The position numbers and the translations under genes are program-made. Of a DNA stretch of 14,814 nt, positions 1-6,518 are shown piece after piece (within the stretch, counting starts at the first letter, position 1; each line of letters starts with the position of its first letter). Source of the DNA: JBBRLA01 sp038231615 (GTDB lineage: Bacteria; Myxococcota_A; Polyangia; Palsa-1104; JAEUJZ01); the NCBI GenBank assembly GCA_038231615.1, contig JBBRLA010000138.1, positions 1-14,814 on the forward strand. The letters are read 5' to 3'. The notes beneath the pieces are model-generated. The model did not search any database. It worked only from the letters and a program-made list of their open reading frames with translations, and was not told where the DNA came from.

Positions 1-701
1 ACGTTGTCGATGTACTTGTTATTCCACAGGGGTTCAAAGATTCCGTTGGCGAAACGGAAGACCAAGATGTTCTGGACCGTCTCTTTGCCCAGGTAGTGGT
101 CGATGCGGTAGATCTGGTCCTCCCGCAGCACCTTCAGGCACACCGAGTTCTGCTTCTGCGCCGACTCCAGATCGTGCCCGAAGGGTTTTTCGATGATGAC
201 CCGGGTAAAGGGGCTCTTGCTCGGGGAGATCATCCCCGCCTTGCCCAGGTTCTCCAGGATGACCTCGAACATCTCCGGCGGCGTCGAGATATAGAAGATG
301 CGGTTGCCCTGGGTGCCGCGCTTCTGGTCGATCTCCTCCAGGTGCTCGCGCAGGCGGTGGAAGGCGTGCACGTCGTCAAACTCCCCGGCGACATAGGAGA
401 TGCCCTCCTGGAAGCTGTTCCACAACTCGGCGTCGATGGGGCGCTTGCGGGCGAACTTGCTGACCGCGTCGCGCATCTGCTCGGCGAAGGGGATCTGCCG
501 GCGAGCAAAACCGACGATGGCGAACTGCGTGGGGATCAGGCGCTCACTGGCCAGCGTGTAGAGCGCCGGCACCAGCTTGCGCTTGGTCAGGTCGCCGGTG
601 GCGCCGAAGATCACCATGGCGCAAGGTTCGGGCTGCCGTTCCCCGACCAGCCCCTCGCGCAAGGGGTTCGGGTTCTTTTTTGCCGTTGCTTCCGTGCTCA
701 T
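1..701 (-). CDS. zwf: Glucose-6-phosphate dehydrogenase, N-terminal part (cut by window edge)
   Basis: Oxidises glucose 6-phosphate to 6-phosphogluconolactone with NAD(P)+, the first step of the oxidative pentose phosphate pathway, in the cytoplasm. About 233 N-terminal residues are visible; the family is normally near 500, so roughly half is missing to the left. The Rossmann dinucleotide-binding motif FGATGDLTKRK lies about 30 residues from the start. IIEKPFGHDLES follows, then the active-site signature RIDHYLGKE, whose Asp-His are residues 201-202. The ATG at 701 (protein MSTEATAKK) is preceded by an AAGGA Shine-Dalgarno at about 709-714. The gene lies 99 bp downstream of the GH15 gene on the same strand, so the two may be co-transcribed. 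The leader between them holds a 20-bp tandem duplication. Family identity is certain; NAD versus NADP preference cannot be read from this part. Confidence 0.97.
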   Translation of the reverse strand, partial: MSTEATAKKNPNPLREGLVGERQPEPCAMVIFGATGDLTKRKLVPALYTLASERLIPTQFAIVGFARRQIPFAEQMRDAVSKFARKRPIDAELWNSFQEGISYVAGEFDDVHAFHRLREHLEEIDQKRGTQGNRIFYISTPPEMFEVILENLGKAGMISPSKSPFTRVIIEKPFGHDLESAQKQNSVCLKVLREDQIYRIDHYLGKETVQNILVFRFANGIFEPLWNNKYIDN

Positions 702-740
702 GATGGGTTCCTTTTTACCTTGCGCTTGCGTCTGGTTTGC

Positions 741-780
741 AATGTACCGCGGCGCTTCGCGATGTACCGCGGCGCTTGGC
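741..780. repeat. 20-bp tandem duplication in the zwf leader
   Basis: The 16-mer ATGTACCGCGGCGCTT occurs at 742-757 and again at 762-777, exactly 20 bp apart, between the GH15 stop and the zwf start. Each copy contains the palindrome CCGCGG. A third near-copy, GATGTACCGCGACGCT (one mismatch over 16), is at 3952-3967, upstream of the GST gene. It could be a regulator-binding direct repeat, a short dispersed repeat or simple slippage; the sequence alone does not decide. Confidence 0.6.
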
Positions 781-800
781 GATCGTCTTTATGTGGCGTG

Positions 801-2936
801 TCAGCTCTTTTCGGGTGGGGTGGCCCGCAGAAGCTCCGCCGGCGAGGACGCATCCTGCCCCGGGGGCGCCGCGTGGACGTGGCCGAAGCCGCCCAGCTCG
901 GCGCTGGTCAGCCGCCGATACGCCGCCCCGGGGGGGGTGCAGCGCTCGGCGAACTTCTCGCGCTTCTCCAGGTACGCCTGCACCGTGGCCACGTAGGTGG
1001 CATGGGACCAGGTCAGCGGCGACACCGAGAGGGGAGCGTTGGTGAAGGGGTGGACCTGCTCGGCCAGCACCCCCGAGGGCAGACGGTGGGCGTCGATCCA
1101 GCGCAAGACCTCCTGCGCGGCGGTCAGTTGCTTCTCGTCCTTGGCGGTGGCGATCAGGTAGTCGGCCCACCACAGGGTGCAGATGAACCACGGGTTCCCC
1201 GGGACGTTGGCCACGTCGTTGGAGATCTGGTGATAGTAGTCGTTTGTATAGCGCGCCACGCCCCCCACCTGGGTCTTGCACCACAGTTCCCGGTGGACCG
1301 CCTCCATGGTGGCCTTGATCCGGGGGTCGTCGGCCTCGTAGGCCGAGAAGTAGAACAAGCCCCACAACGAGGCGTCGATGACCGGGTCGACCTCGATGCG
1401 GCCGCTGGGCGAAACGTTGATCATGCGGGCGAAGCGGCCGAGTTCCGGGCGCCACAAATAAGCGTCCATGGCGGCGCGGATCTCCACGGCGGCCTGATCG
1501 TAGCGTTCGGCGACCGGGTCCTCGCCGAAGCTGCGGGCAAACTCCGCTGCGGCGCGCAGGCCGGCGTAGACCGCCGCGCTGGTGAACGAGAGGATGCCCC
1601 GGCGTTCCTCCCACAGATCGTAGGAGGGAGCGGGCAGGCGGGTGCGGTTTTCGCGATAGCCGACCATGAAGTCGCCGGCCTTGCGCACCAGGCGCCCATA
1701 AAGCGGCTTGATTGATTCAAGGTCGCGATACCGCTGAAAATGCTTCCACAGGGCCCACACCACCAGGGCCGTCTCGTCTTCCTGGATCGGCAGTTGGGCC
1801 TGCCCCGCCACCACCCACGGGTGCCACGACGAGGCCAGGGACCCGTCGGGGTTGTACTTGTGCAAAAGATACCCGTCCCGGGTGATGACGTCGGCGCAGA
1901 AGCTGAAAAAGCGCAGGGCGATGTCCGGGTAGCCGGCCAGGTCCAGGGCGTGGGCCACCAGCGCGCCGTCCCGGGGCCACAGGTAGCTGTAGGTGTCGCG
2001 GTTGAACTGGGTGACGTCGCTGTCGTTGGCGGCGATGATGGCGCCGTGGTTGTCGATCTGGGTGCGCAAGACCAGAAGCGACCGGCGGTACAGGTCGATG
2101 GTCTCGGGGCCCAGATCGGCGAAGTCGATGGGCTCCTTGCGCACCCACAGGCGCCAGTAGCTGCGGGTGCGTTCGATCAGGGACTCGGGGCCGCGCTCGA
2201 CGATCTTGGCGTTGACCTCGGTGGCGCCGTTCCATTTGCCGGCCCACACCTGGGCCGCGACCATCCAGTAGTAGACGGTGCGGGACTGGGTGCCGGGGAT
2301 CAGGGTATGGGCCGCGATGACCGAGTCCACCGAGCCTTGCGCGATGGGATTGCCCGACAGGTTGCCGTCGTCCTCGGCGTCGCGCCAGGTGCCGTCGCGG
2401 CCGGGGGAGCCCTTCATGCCGGTGGCGTAGTATTCGACCCCGGCGCGGCCGTCGGCGAAGACGTTCATCAGGAAGTAGCGCTCGCCCTTGTAGTGGACCA
2501 GGGTGTGGTTGCGCGGATCGTAGACCGCGGTGTCGCCGATCTCGGATTCGGAGATGCGGAAGTCCTGGTGAAAGTACAGGCGCACTTCGCGGGCCAGCGG
2601 GTCGTCGTTGCGGATGTCGACGCGGCGAATGAAGACCGTCTCGTGGAAGTCGACGCAGTCGTGGATGAGCAGGGAGACGCGGAGCCCGGGGTGAGACGCC
2701 CGCACCCGGGTGACCAGCGAGTCGGTCTCGTAGAGGCTTTCGATGTCCCAGCCATTTTCCCGGGAGATCCAGCTAAACGTGCCGCCGGGGCCGCCGACCA
2801 TGATGCCGAAGCGGAACGGGTGGCCGCCGGCATGGTTTTCCTTGCCGACGTAGGGGTAGTAGACATCGCGGATGCGGTGGTCGGCATCGAAGTTGATAAG
2901 CAGCTGTCCGTTGCCGATGGGCAAGTCTCGGGGCAT
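801..2936 (-). CDS. Glycoside hydrolase family 15 protein (glucoamylase-like)
   Basis: Predicted inverting exo-acting alpha-glucosidase that releases glucose from alpha-glucans or from trehalose-like substrates. The protein has 711 residues: an N-terminal beta-sandwich region (about 1-270) and an (alpha/alpha)6 catalytic barrel. Barrel motifs include YLWPRDGA and QEDETALVVWALW (E386-D387-E388). YDLWEERRG carries E443, which matches the family general acid in 'DLWEE'. GVLAEQVHP carries E626, the likely general base, and is followed by PLTWSHATYV. No signal peptide is seen, so it is probably cytoplasmic. The ATG at 2936 (MPRDLPIGNGQ) is preferred over the longer start at 2990 because AGGAGG lies at 2949-2954 and the extra N-terminus is unconserved-looking and low-complexity. 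zwf follows on the same strand, which suggests glucose release feeding glucose-6-phosphate metabolism. Exact substrate (maltodextrin, glucodextran, trehalose) is not determined. Confidence 0.93.
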   Translation of the reverse strand: MPRDLPIGNGQLLINFDADHRIRDVYYPYVGKENHAGGHPFRFGIMVGGPGGTFSWISRENGWDIESLYETDSLVTRVRASHPGLRVSLLIHDCVDFHETVFIRRVDIRNDDPLAREVRLYFHQDFRISESEIGDTAVYDPRNHTLVHYKGERYFLMNVFADGRAGVEYYATGMKGSPGRDGTWRDAEDDGNLSGNPIAQGSVDSVIAAHTLIPGTQSRTVYYWMVAAQVWAGKWNGATEVNAKIVERGPESLIERTRSYWRLWVRKEPIDFADLGPETIDLYRRSLLVLRTQIDNHGAIIAANDSDVTQFNRDTYSYLWPRDGALVAHALDLAGYPDIALRFFSFCADVITRDGYLLHKYNPDGSLASSWHPWVVAGQAQLPIQEDETALVVWALWKHFQRYRDLESIKPLYGRLVRKAGDFMVGYRENRTRLPAPSYDLWEERRGILSFTSAAVYAGLRAAAEFARSFGEDPVAERYDQAAVEIRAAMDAYLWRPELGRFARMINVSPSGRIEVDPVIDASLWGLFYFSAYEADDPRIKATMEAVHRELWCKTQVGGVARYTNDYYHQISNDVANVPGNPWFICTLWWADYLIATAKDEKQLTAAQEVLRWIDAHRLPSGVLAEQVHPFTNAPLSVSPLTWSHATYVATVQAYLEKREKFAERCTPPGAAYRRLTSAELGGFGHVHAAPPGQDASSPAELLRATPPEKS

Positions 2937-2963
2937 GGGGTTGGCGTTCCTCCTGGGACGGTG

Positions 2964-2988
2964 GCAGTGCGTGCGGGGCGGGCACTGC
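2964..2988. promoter_or_regulatory. 7-bp inverted repeat in the GH15/ybeY divergent gap
   Basis: GCAGTGC at 2964-2970 is matched by its exact reverse complement GCACTGC at 2982-2988, separated by 11 bp. It lies 28 bp upstream of the GH15 start and just beyond its Shine-Dalgarno, in the 179-bp gap between two divergent genes. A second small hairpin (GCCCC, 6-nt loop, GGGGC) is at 3001-3016. It could be an operator or a 5' UTR structure. No convincing promoter hexamers were identified for either gene. Confidence 0.3.
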
Positions 2989-3115
2989 ACTCAAGGTAGT
3001 GCCCCTTTGGCGGGGCCGTGGGAGGCTCTATGGTCTGAGCCAGGCGACCCGCTGTCAAGGGGAGGGCCGCAGTCTCGTGGTATGAAGCCGGTTCTGGAGC
3101 TTTCAAGAGGTGTTC

Positions 3116-3766
3116 ATGCTGACCCTGGTCTTGCGCGGCGGCGCCGAGGTGAAGGCGCTGGTGCCCACGGACGTGCGACGGGAACTGCGCCGGCAGGCGG
3201 GGCGGGCGATGCGCGCCGCGGGGGTCGGGACCGCGGAGGTCTGCCTGTCGCTGACGGAGGATGCCGAGATGCATGAATTGAACCTCACCTACGCCGGGGA
3301 GGACCACGCCACGGACGTGCTCTCGTTTTCGCAGCACCAGGGGGGGGCGACGGCGGCGCAGAATGTGCTGGGCGACGTGGTGGTCTCGGTGGAGACGGCG
3401 GCCCGGCAGGCGGCGGCGCAGAATGTGCTGGGCGACGTGTTCTTCTCGGTGGAGACGGCGGCCCGGCAGGTGGCGCAGAATGTGCTGGGCGACGTGGTCA
3501 TCTCGGTGGAGACGGCGGCCCGGCAGGCGGCGCAGAATGTGCTGGGCGACGTGGTCATCTCGGTGGAGACGGCGGCCCGGCAGGCGGCGGCAGCGGGGCA
3601 CCCGCTCTTGCAGGAGCTGGTGCATCTGGCGGTGCATGGGCTGTGCCATCTTCTGGGGTTCGACCACGGGACGCCTGAGGAAGAGCGGGTGATGTTCGCC
3701 TACGAGGCGCGGCTGCGCGACGAGGCGCGGCGGCTCGGCACGGTGCAGCGGGTGCCGCCGGGGTAA
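3116..3766 (+). CDS. ybeY: Endoribonuclease YbeY with an internal fourfold repeat
   Basis: Zinc-dependent single-strand endoribonuclease of the UPF0054 family, involved in 16S rRNA 3'-end maturation and late ribosome quality control in the cytoplasm. The protein is 216 residues against a usual 150-160. The start ATG at 3116 follows AAGAGG (3105-3110) by 5 nt, which is better than the GTG at 3110 lying inside that site. Conserved parts in order are the N-terminal domain with LSLTEDAEMHELN, then TDVLSF, then the LGDVVISVETAARQA strand-helix segment. This last segment normally occurs once but is present four times here (residues about 82-158). The C-terminal zinc site HGLCHLLGFDH follows, with ligands H174, H178 and H184. 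All copies stay in frame and the metal site is intact. Divergent from the GH15 gene; the usual phoH neighbour is not seen. Identification is firm; whether the expanded protein is active is unknown. Confidence 0.93.
   Translation: MLTLVLRGGAEVKALVPTDVRRELRRQAGRAMRAAGVGTAEVCLSLTEDAEMHELNLTYAGEDHATDVLSFSQHQGGATAAQNVLGDVVVSVETAARQAAAQNVLGDVFFSVETAARQVAQNVLGDVVISVETAARQAAQNVLGDVVISVETAARQAAAAGHPLLQELVHLAVHGLCHLLGFDHGTPEEERVMFAYEARLRDEARRLGTVQRVPPG
3359..3589 (+). repeat. Four tandem 57/60-bp repeats inside ybeY
   Basis: Units start at 3359 (60 bp), 3419 (57 bp), 3476 (57 bp) and 3533 (57 bp), each opening with CAGAATGTGCTGGGCGACGT. Each encodes QNVLGDVxxSVETAARQ plus Ala-rich joins. The variable pair after GDV reads VV, FF, VI and VI in units 1-4, so units 3 and 4 are almost identical and units 1 and 2 have diverged. 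All lengths are multiples of three, so the frame is kept. Removing three units returns the protein to about the normal YbeY length. Confidence 0.95.
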
Positions 3767-4189
3767 CGGGGCCGCGGCCTCGCCCGCTTGGGGGGGACGG
3801 ACGTGAAACAAGGGGCTATGCTGTGCCATGCAGGCACTCCATCTGCGCTTTCGGGGACGTACTTGAGCCATTTCGTCCTTGAAGATCGAATTTTCTCGCG
3901 TTCCCTGCCCGATCGAATGCATCCGGCGCCGTTTCGATGGCTTTTGCCCGGGATGTACCGCGACGCTGACCCTGCGCCTGTTCACCGACGTGAGGTTGAT
4001 CCCCGCGCGGGCCGATGGCAATACCCCCCTTTACCTATCCCCATCGCCCCGCGGGGCGATCGCGGCGGCCCTCGCCACCTTTTGGGATGGGGCGCGGGGC
4101 GGATGGCGATGGGGCGCACCGCCAACCAGACGCCCCGGAGGGTCGCCGGAAGCACTGGCACGTCAGGCAGATTGTGCTAGCTTGGCAGC
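3767..4189. other. Gap between ybeY and gst, mostly without a convincing gene
   Basis: About 420 bp with no recognised gene. It contains a perfect palindrome GGCCGCGGCC at 3770-3779 just after ybeY and a small hairpin GTGCC-ATGCA-GGCAC at 3823-3837. It also holds a near-copy of the zwf-leader 16-mer at 3952-3967 and a promoter-like element before gst. Overlapping open frames on the plus strand exist, but only the one ending at 4193 has features worth listing. No tRNA or known riboswitch was recognised. Confidence 0.5.
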
Positions 4190-4193
4190 ATGA
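3879..4193 (+). CDS. Doubtful small Cys-containing ORF overlapping the gst start
   Basis: A 104-residue frame whose TGA stop (4191-4193) overlaps the gst ATG (4190-4192) as ATGA, the arrangement seen in translationally coupled genes. Its N-terminus has four cysteines spaced C10-x3-C14-x8-C23-x2-C26, a pattern that could bind zinc. Against it: the only early start is a TTG at 3879 without a visible Shine-Dalgarno, the in-frame stop at 3864 leaves no better start, and the C-terminal half is low-complexity Gly/Arg/Trp-rich. No family is recognised. It may be chance in GC-rich DNA. Confidence 0.22.
   Translation: MKIEFSRVPCPIECIRRRFDGFCPGCTATLTLRLFTDVRLIPARADGNTPLYLSPSPRGAIAAALATFWDGARGGWRWGAPPTRRPGGSPEALARQADCASLAA
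4156..4183 (+). promoter_or_regulatory. Possible promoter directly before gst
   Basis: TGGCAC (4156-4161), a 16-bp spacer and an extended -10 TGCTAGCTT, whose hexamer is TAGCTT at 4178-4183. If used, transcription would start at about the gst ATG at 4190, giving a leaderless or nearly leaderless mRNA. This fits the lack of a clear Shine-Dalgarno there. The same word TGTGCTAG recurs on the minus strand just upstream of the copper monooxygenase gene (11790-11795 is TAGAGT on that strand). Both hexamers match consensus only partly. Confidence 0.25.
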
Positions 4194-4873
4194 AGCTCCT
4201 GGGTCACGATACGTCCCCCTTTGTGCGGCGCGTGCGGGTGTTGCTGGCGGAGAAGGCCATCCCTTTTGTCCGCGACACCCATGGATGGCAGAACGCCACC
4301 CCCGAATTGCTGCAAGTAAACCCCCTGATGCGGGTCCCGGTGCTGCTGGAACAGGGTGCCGGGCAAGGGGCCGGACAGGACCCGGGCGATCACGTGATCA
4401 TCGACTCCAAGCTCATGGCCACTTATCTATATGATCGCTACCCGGATCCTCCGCCGGCGCCCCCCGCCGGCCACCCGCCCTTGCAGGTCGCTCTGTGGCG
4501 CGCCGATCACCGCTACGACGATGAAAACGTGGTCCTGGCCATCGACGGGGCCGCGGACAGCGCGATCAACGTTTTTCTTATGGAGCGGGACGGCGTGCTG
4601 CCGGCCGCCTCCGCCTACCTCCGGCGGCAAAACGACCGCATCGAGAGCTGCCTGGTGTGGCTCGACCGCCTGTATCAGGGACGCACCACCTTGTCGAACG
4701 AGGCGCTGGCCTTCGCCGACATCGCCGTCATCTGCGCCCTGGACTGGATGGCCTTCCGCAAACGCCACGAGTGGTCGCACCACCAGAACCTGCGCCAGAT
4801 GATCCAGCGCCACCGGGAGCGCCCGTCGCTGGCCGAAACCCACCCCGCGCGGGCCCTGCACGGCTTGACTTGA
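4190..4873 (+). CDS. Glutathione S-transferase family protein
   Basis: Cytosolic GST-fold protein of 227 residues, the usual size. The N-terminal thioredoxin-like domain opens MKLLGHDTSPFVRRVRV, with the S9-P10-F11 turn where the catalytic Ser/Cys/Tyr of the family sits. It continues to NPLMRVPVL (cis-Pro loop) and IDSKLMATYL (the E/D-S glutathione gamma-glutamyl contact). The all-helical C-terminal domain contains ALAFADIAVICALDWM, a typical GST helix-6 N-capping segment. A short linker AGQGAGQDPGDH is inserted between the conserved loop and the DS motif. Substrate cannot be inferred; general detoxification or stress roles are usual in the family. The upstream small ORF overlaps by ATGA if real; downstream is a hairpin and then the efflux operon leader. 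Confidence 0.9.
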   Translation: MKLLGHDTSPFVRRVRVLLAEKAIPFVRDTHGWQNATPELLQVNPLMRVPVLLEQGAGQGAGQDPGDHVIIDSKLMATYLYDRYPDPPPAPPAGHPPLQVALWRADHRYDDENVVLAIDGAADSAINVFLMERDGVLPAASAYLRRQNDRIESCLVWLDRLYQGRTTLSNEALAFADIAVICALDWMAFRKRHEWSHHQNLRQMIQRHRERPSLAETHPARALHGLT

Positions 4874-4878
4874 TCGGA

Positions 4879-4897
4879 CCGGCCCAGAACGGGCCGG
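4879..4897 (+). terminator. Hairpin right after gst, possible terminator
   Basis: CCGGCCC (4879-4885), a 5-nt loop and GGGCCGG (4891-4897) form a perfect 7-bp GC stem 5 bp after the gst stop. There is no T-run behind it, so it is not a classical intrinsic terminator. It may act with Rho or as an mRNA-end stabiliser. Confidence 0.35.
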
Positions 4898-4900
4898 GAT

Positions 4901-4943
4901 GTAGCCGGAAGTAGCCGGAAGTAGCCGGATGTAGCCGAATGTA
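4901..4943. repeat. 10-bp direct repeats before the efflux operon
   Basis: GTAGCCGGAA occurs at 4901-4910 and 4911-4920, then GTAGCCGGAT at 4921-4930, GTAGCCGAAT at 4931-4940 and a decayed start GTAGA at 4941. The 10-bp period places copies on nearly the same face of the helix, as in direct-repeat operators of response regulators. Simple slippage is the alternative. It lies about 170-215 bp upstream of the first efflux gene. Confidence 0.75.
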
Positions 4944-4947
4944 GATA

Positions 4948-4965
4948 GATGAAGACTTCTTCATC
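4948..4965. promoter_or_regulatory. Perfect 18-bp palindrome, candidate operator
   Basis: GATGAAGACTTCTTCATC: arms GATGAAGA and TCTTCATC around a CT centre, with no mismatch. It sits directly after the 10-bp repeats and 8 bp before the proposed -35 of the efflux operon. That is a natural site for a dimeric repressor or activator. No specific regulator can be named from the sequence. Confidence 0.5.
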
Positions 4966-4973
4966 CTCACTTC

Positions 4974-5002
4974 ATGATATCCCGGCCGAGGGGGCCTATA
5001 AA
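4974..5002 (+). promoter_or_regulatory. Candidate promoter of the RND efflux operon
   Basis: ATGATA at 4974-4979 (4 of 6 to TTGACA), a 17-bp spacer and TATAAA at 4997-5002 (5 of 6 to TATAAT). A transcript from about 5009 would carry a leader of about 105 nt to the ATG at 5115. The palindrome and 10-bp repeats lie immediately upstream. Confidence 0.4.
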
Positions 5003-5114
5003 AAGACGGACACGCTACAGCATCCCCGGGTGCTCGCCGATGTTAACCCCCGAGATGCCCCCAGTGCCCGACATGCCGGAAATACCAAAAATAATAGACA
5101 AGAAGAAAGACCCG

Positions 5115-6518
5115 ATGCGCGACCGACGAACCTTCGCTCCGCCGTCCCGGCTGGCGCCGATCCTCTGCATGTGCCTGGCCGGACTGTCGTGCCTGGTCGG
5201 GCGGCCAAGGCCCGCACGCGCCGATAGCGCAGCGCCAAGCGCCGCGGTGATGCCCGACGACCTACCCCCCGGCCCGTCGCTGCCCGAGTCCTTGTCGCTG
5301 CAAGACGCCCTGCGCCTGTTTCGCGCCCACGGCCTGGACCTGCTCATCGCCGAGGCCGCCGTGCAAAATGCCGAGGGCGACGTGCGGGTAGCGGGCGCGA
5401 TCATCAACCCGCAGGTCTACGGCAACTTCTTGAAGACCTTCTACAATCCCGCCGATAAGACCACCTGCCCGGACGGGAGCTGCTCGGACACCGGGTTCAG
5501 CGTCGGAATCTCCGATCAGAACGCACTGGAAGACGTGATCTCGGGCAAGCGCGGCTTGCGCCGGCGGGTCGCCAACGCCGCGCTGAAGGCCGCCAGGATG
5601 GTGCGCGCCGATGCCCAGCGTACCCTGGAGTTTCAGGTCAAGCAGCAATACATGCAGGCGGGCCTTTTCCGGCTGAACCTGGACTTCGTCCGGCAGGTGC
5701 AGGCCACCGCCCTCCAGACCGCCGACCTGAACCGGGTGCGCTACCGGGCCGGCGCCATCTCCGAGTCTGACCTGGCCAAGGCCGACACCGCCTCCCTGGA
5801 GGCCGATCAGCAGGTCGACCTGGCGACCCAGGCGCTGCGTGCCGCCAAGATCAGTCTGGCGTTCCTTCTGGGCGTGCGCGGACGGGTGCCCGAGTTCTCC
5901 ATCCTGGCGGAAAACCTGCGCTACACATTGCCGCAGGCCCTTTCCGACGCCACCCCCGACACCCTGCTGCAAGTGGCGCTGTCCCACCGTCCCGACCTAC
6001 GCGCGGCGGGCTTCCAGCGCCAGCGGGCGCAGGCTTCGATCGACCTGGCCCGGCGGGCCAATGTGCCCGACATCGGGGTGTCGGTGCAGTTCGCCGCGCA
6101 GGGCACGGGCAACCAGTCCTTGCAGCCGCCCACGGTCACTGCCGGGCTGTCCGCGACCGTACCGCTGTTTTACCAGCACCAGGGCGAGATACAGAAGGCG
6201 CGCGCCGACAACCGGCAGCAGACCGTTCAATATGCCAAGCAACTGGCCCAGGTCACCGCCGATGTCGAGACCGGCTATGGGGCGTTTGCCATCAACAAGG
6301 GCCTGGTCAACCGCATGGAGGGCCAGCTTCTGGATCGGGCAAAACGCAGCCGCGACCTGGTCGAGTTGCAGTATCGCAAGGGGGCCGCCTCGCTGCTCGA
6401 ATACCTCGACGCCCAGCGGACCTATATTGCAACCAACGTGGAATATTTCCAGGACCTGACAAACTACTGGACCGCGGTGTTCCAACTGGAGCAGGCGGTC
6501 GGCACGGAGCTACGATGA
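5115..6518 (+). CDS. Outer-membrane efflux channel (TolC/CzcC-like)
   Basis: Outer-membrane factor of a tripartite RND pump; a trimer of this family forms the exit duct across the periplasm and outer membrane. The ATG at 5115 is chosen over the longer frame from 4974 because it gives a clear Sec signal peptide. Its n-region is MRDRR, the hydrophobic core about residues 13-29, and cleavage is likely after ARA (36/37). The upstream 47 residues are Pro/Lys-rich and overlap the proposed promoter. The 467-residue protein shows the two OEP repeats: LSLQDALRLFRAHGLDLLIAEA opens the first, with RYRAGAISESDLAKADT. LLQVALSHRPDLRAAGF opens the second, with LQYRKGAASLLEYLDAQRTY. A C-x4-C pair (TCPDGSC) may form a disulfide in the first repeat. 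Its stop overlaps the adaptor start as ATGA. Confidence 0.92.
   Translation: MRDRRTFAPPSRLAPILCMCLAGLSCLVGRPRPARADSAAPSAAVMPDDLPPGPSLPESLSLQDALRLFRAHGLDLLIAEAAVQNAEGDVRVAGAIINPQVYGNFLKTFYNPADKTTCPDGSCSDTGFSVGISDQNALEDVISGKRGLRRRVANAALKAARMVRADAQRTLEFQVKQQYMQAGLFRLNLDFVRQVQATALQTADLNRVRYRAGAISESDLAKADTASLEADQQVDLATQALRAAKISLAFLLGVRGRVPEFSILAENLRYTLPQALSDATPDTLLQVALSHRPDLRAAGFQRQRAQASIDLARRANVPDIGVSVQFAAQGTGNQSLQPPTVTAGLSATVPLFYQHQGEIQKARADNRQQTVQYAKQLAQVTADVETGYGAFAINKGLVNRMEGQLLDRAKRSRDLVELQYRKGAASLLEYLDAQRTYIATNVEYFQDLTNYWTAVFQLEQAVGTELR

Noticed and set aside
96..1715. Plus-strand open frame of 539 codons opposite zwf and GH15
   Set aside because: Covers two different minus-strand genes and their intergenic gap; composition is that of an antisense shadow.
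1740..2999. Plus-strand open frame of 419 codons opposite the GH15 gene
   Set aside because: Mirror of the GH15 coding frame; the GH15 frame has full catalytic motifs and a strong Shine-Dalgarno, this one has none.
3359..3589. CRISPR-like array in ybeY
   Set aside because: Repeats are contiguous without unique spacers, lie in a reading frame and encode a known protein segment.
3770..3779. GGCCGCGGCC palindrome after ybeY as a terminator
   Set aside because: A 10-bp palindrome with no loop cannot form a proper hairpin and no T-run follows.
4156..4176. Possible sigma-54 promoter starting TGGCACG before gst
   Set aside because: The GC of the -12 element is not 10 bp after the GG of the -24 element, so the strict spacing fails.
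4974..5114. Longer N-terminus of the outer-membrane channel from the ATG at 4974
   Set aside because: It would place 47 polar, Pro/Lys-rich residues before a signal peptide and would overlap the promoter-like elements.
5115..5195. Lipoprotein signal in the outer-membrane channel (Cys at residue 26)
   Set aside because: Residues before the Cys (Gly-Leu-Ser) do not fit a lipobox, whereas ARA before residue 37 is a good signal peptidase I site.
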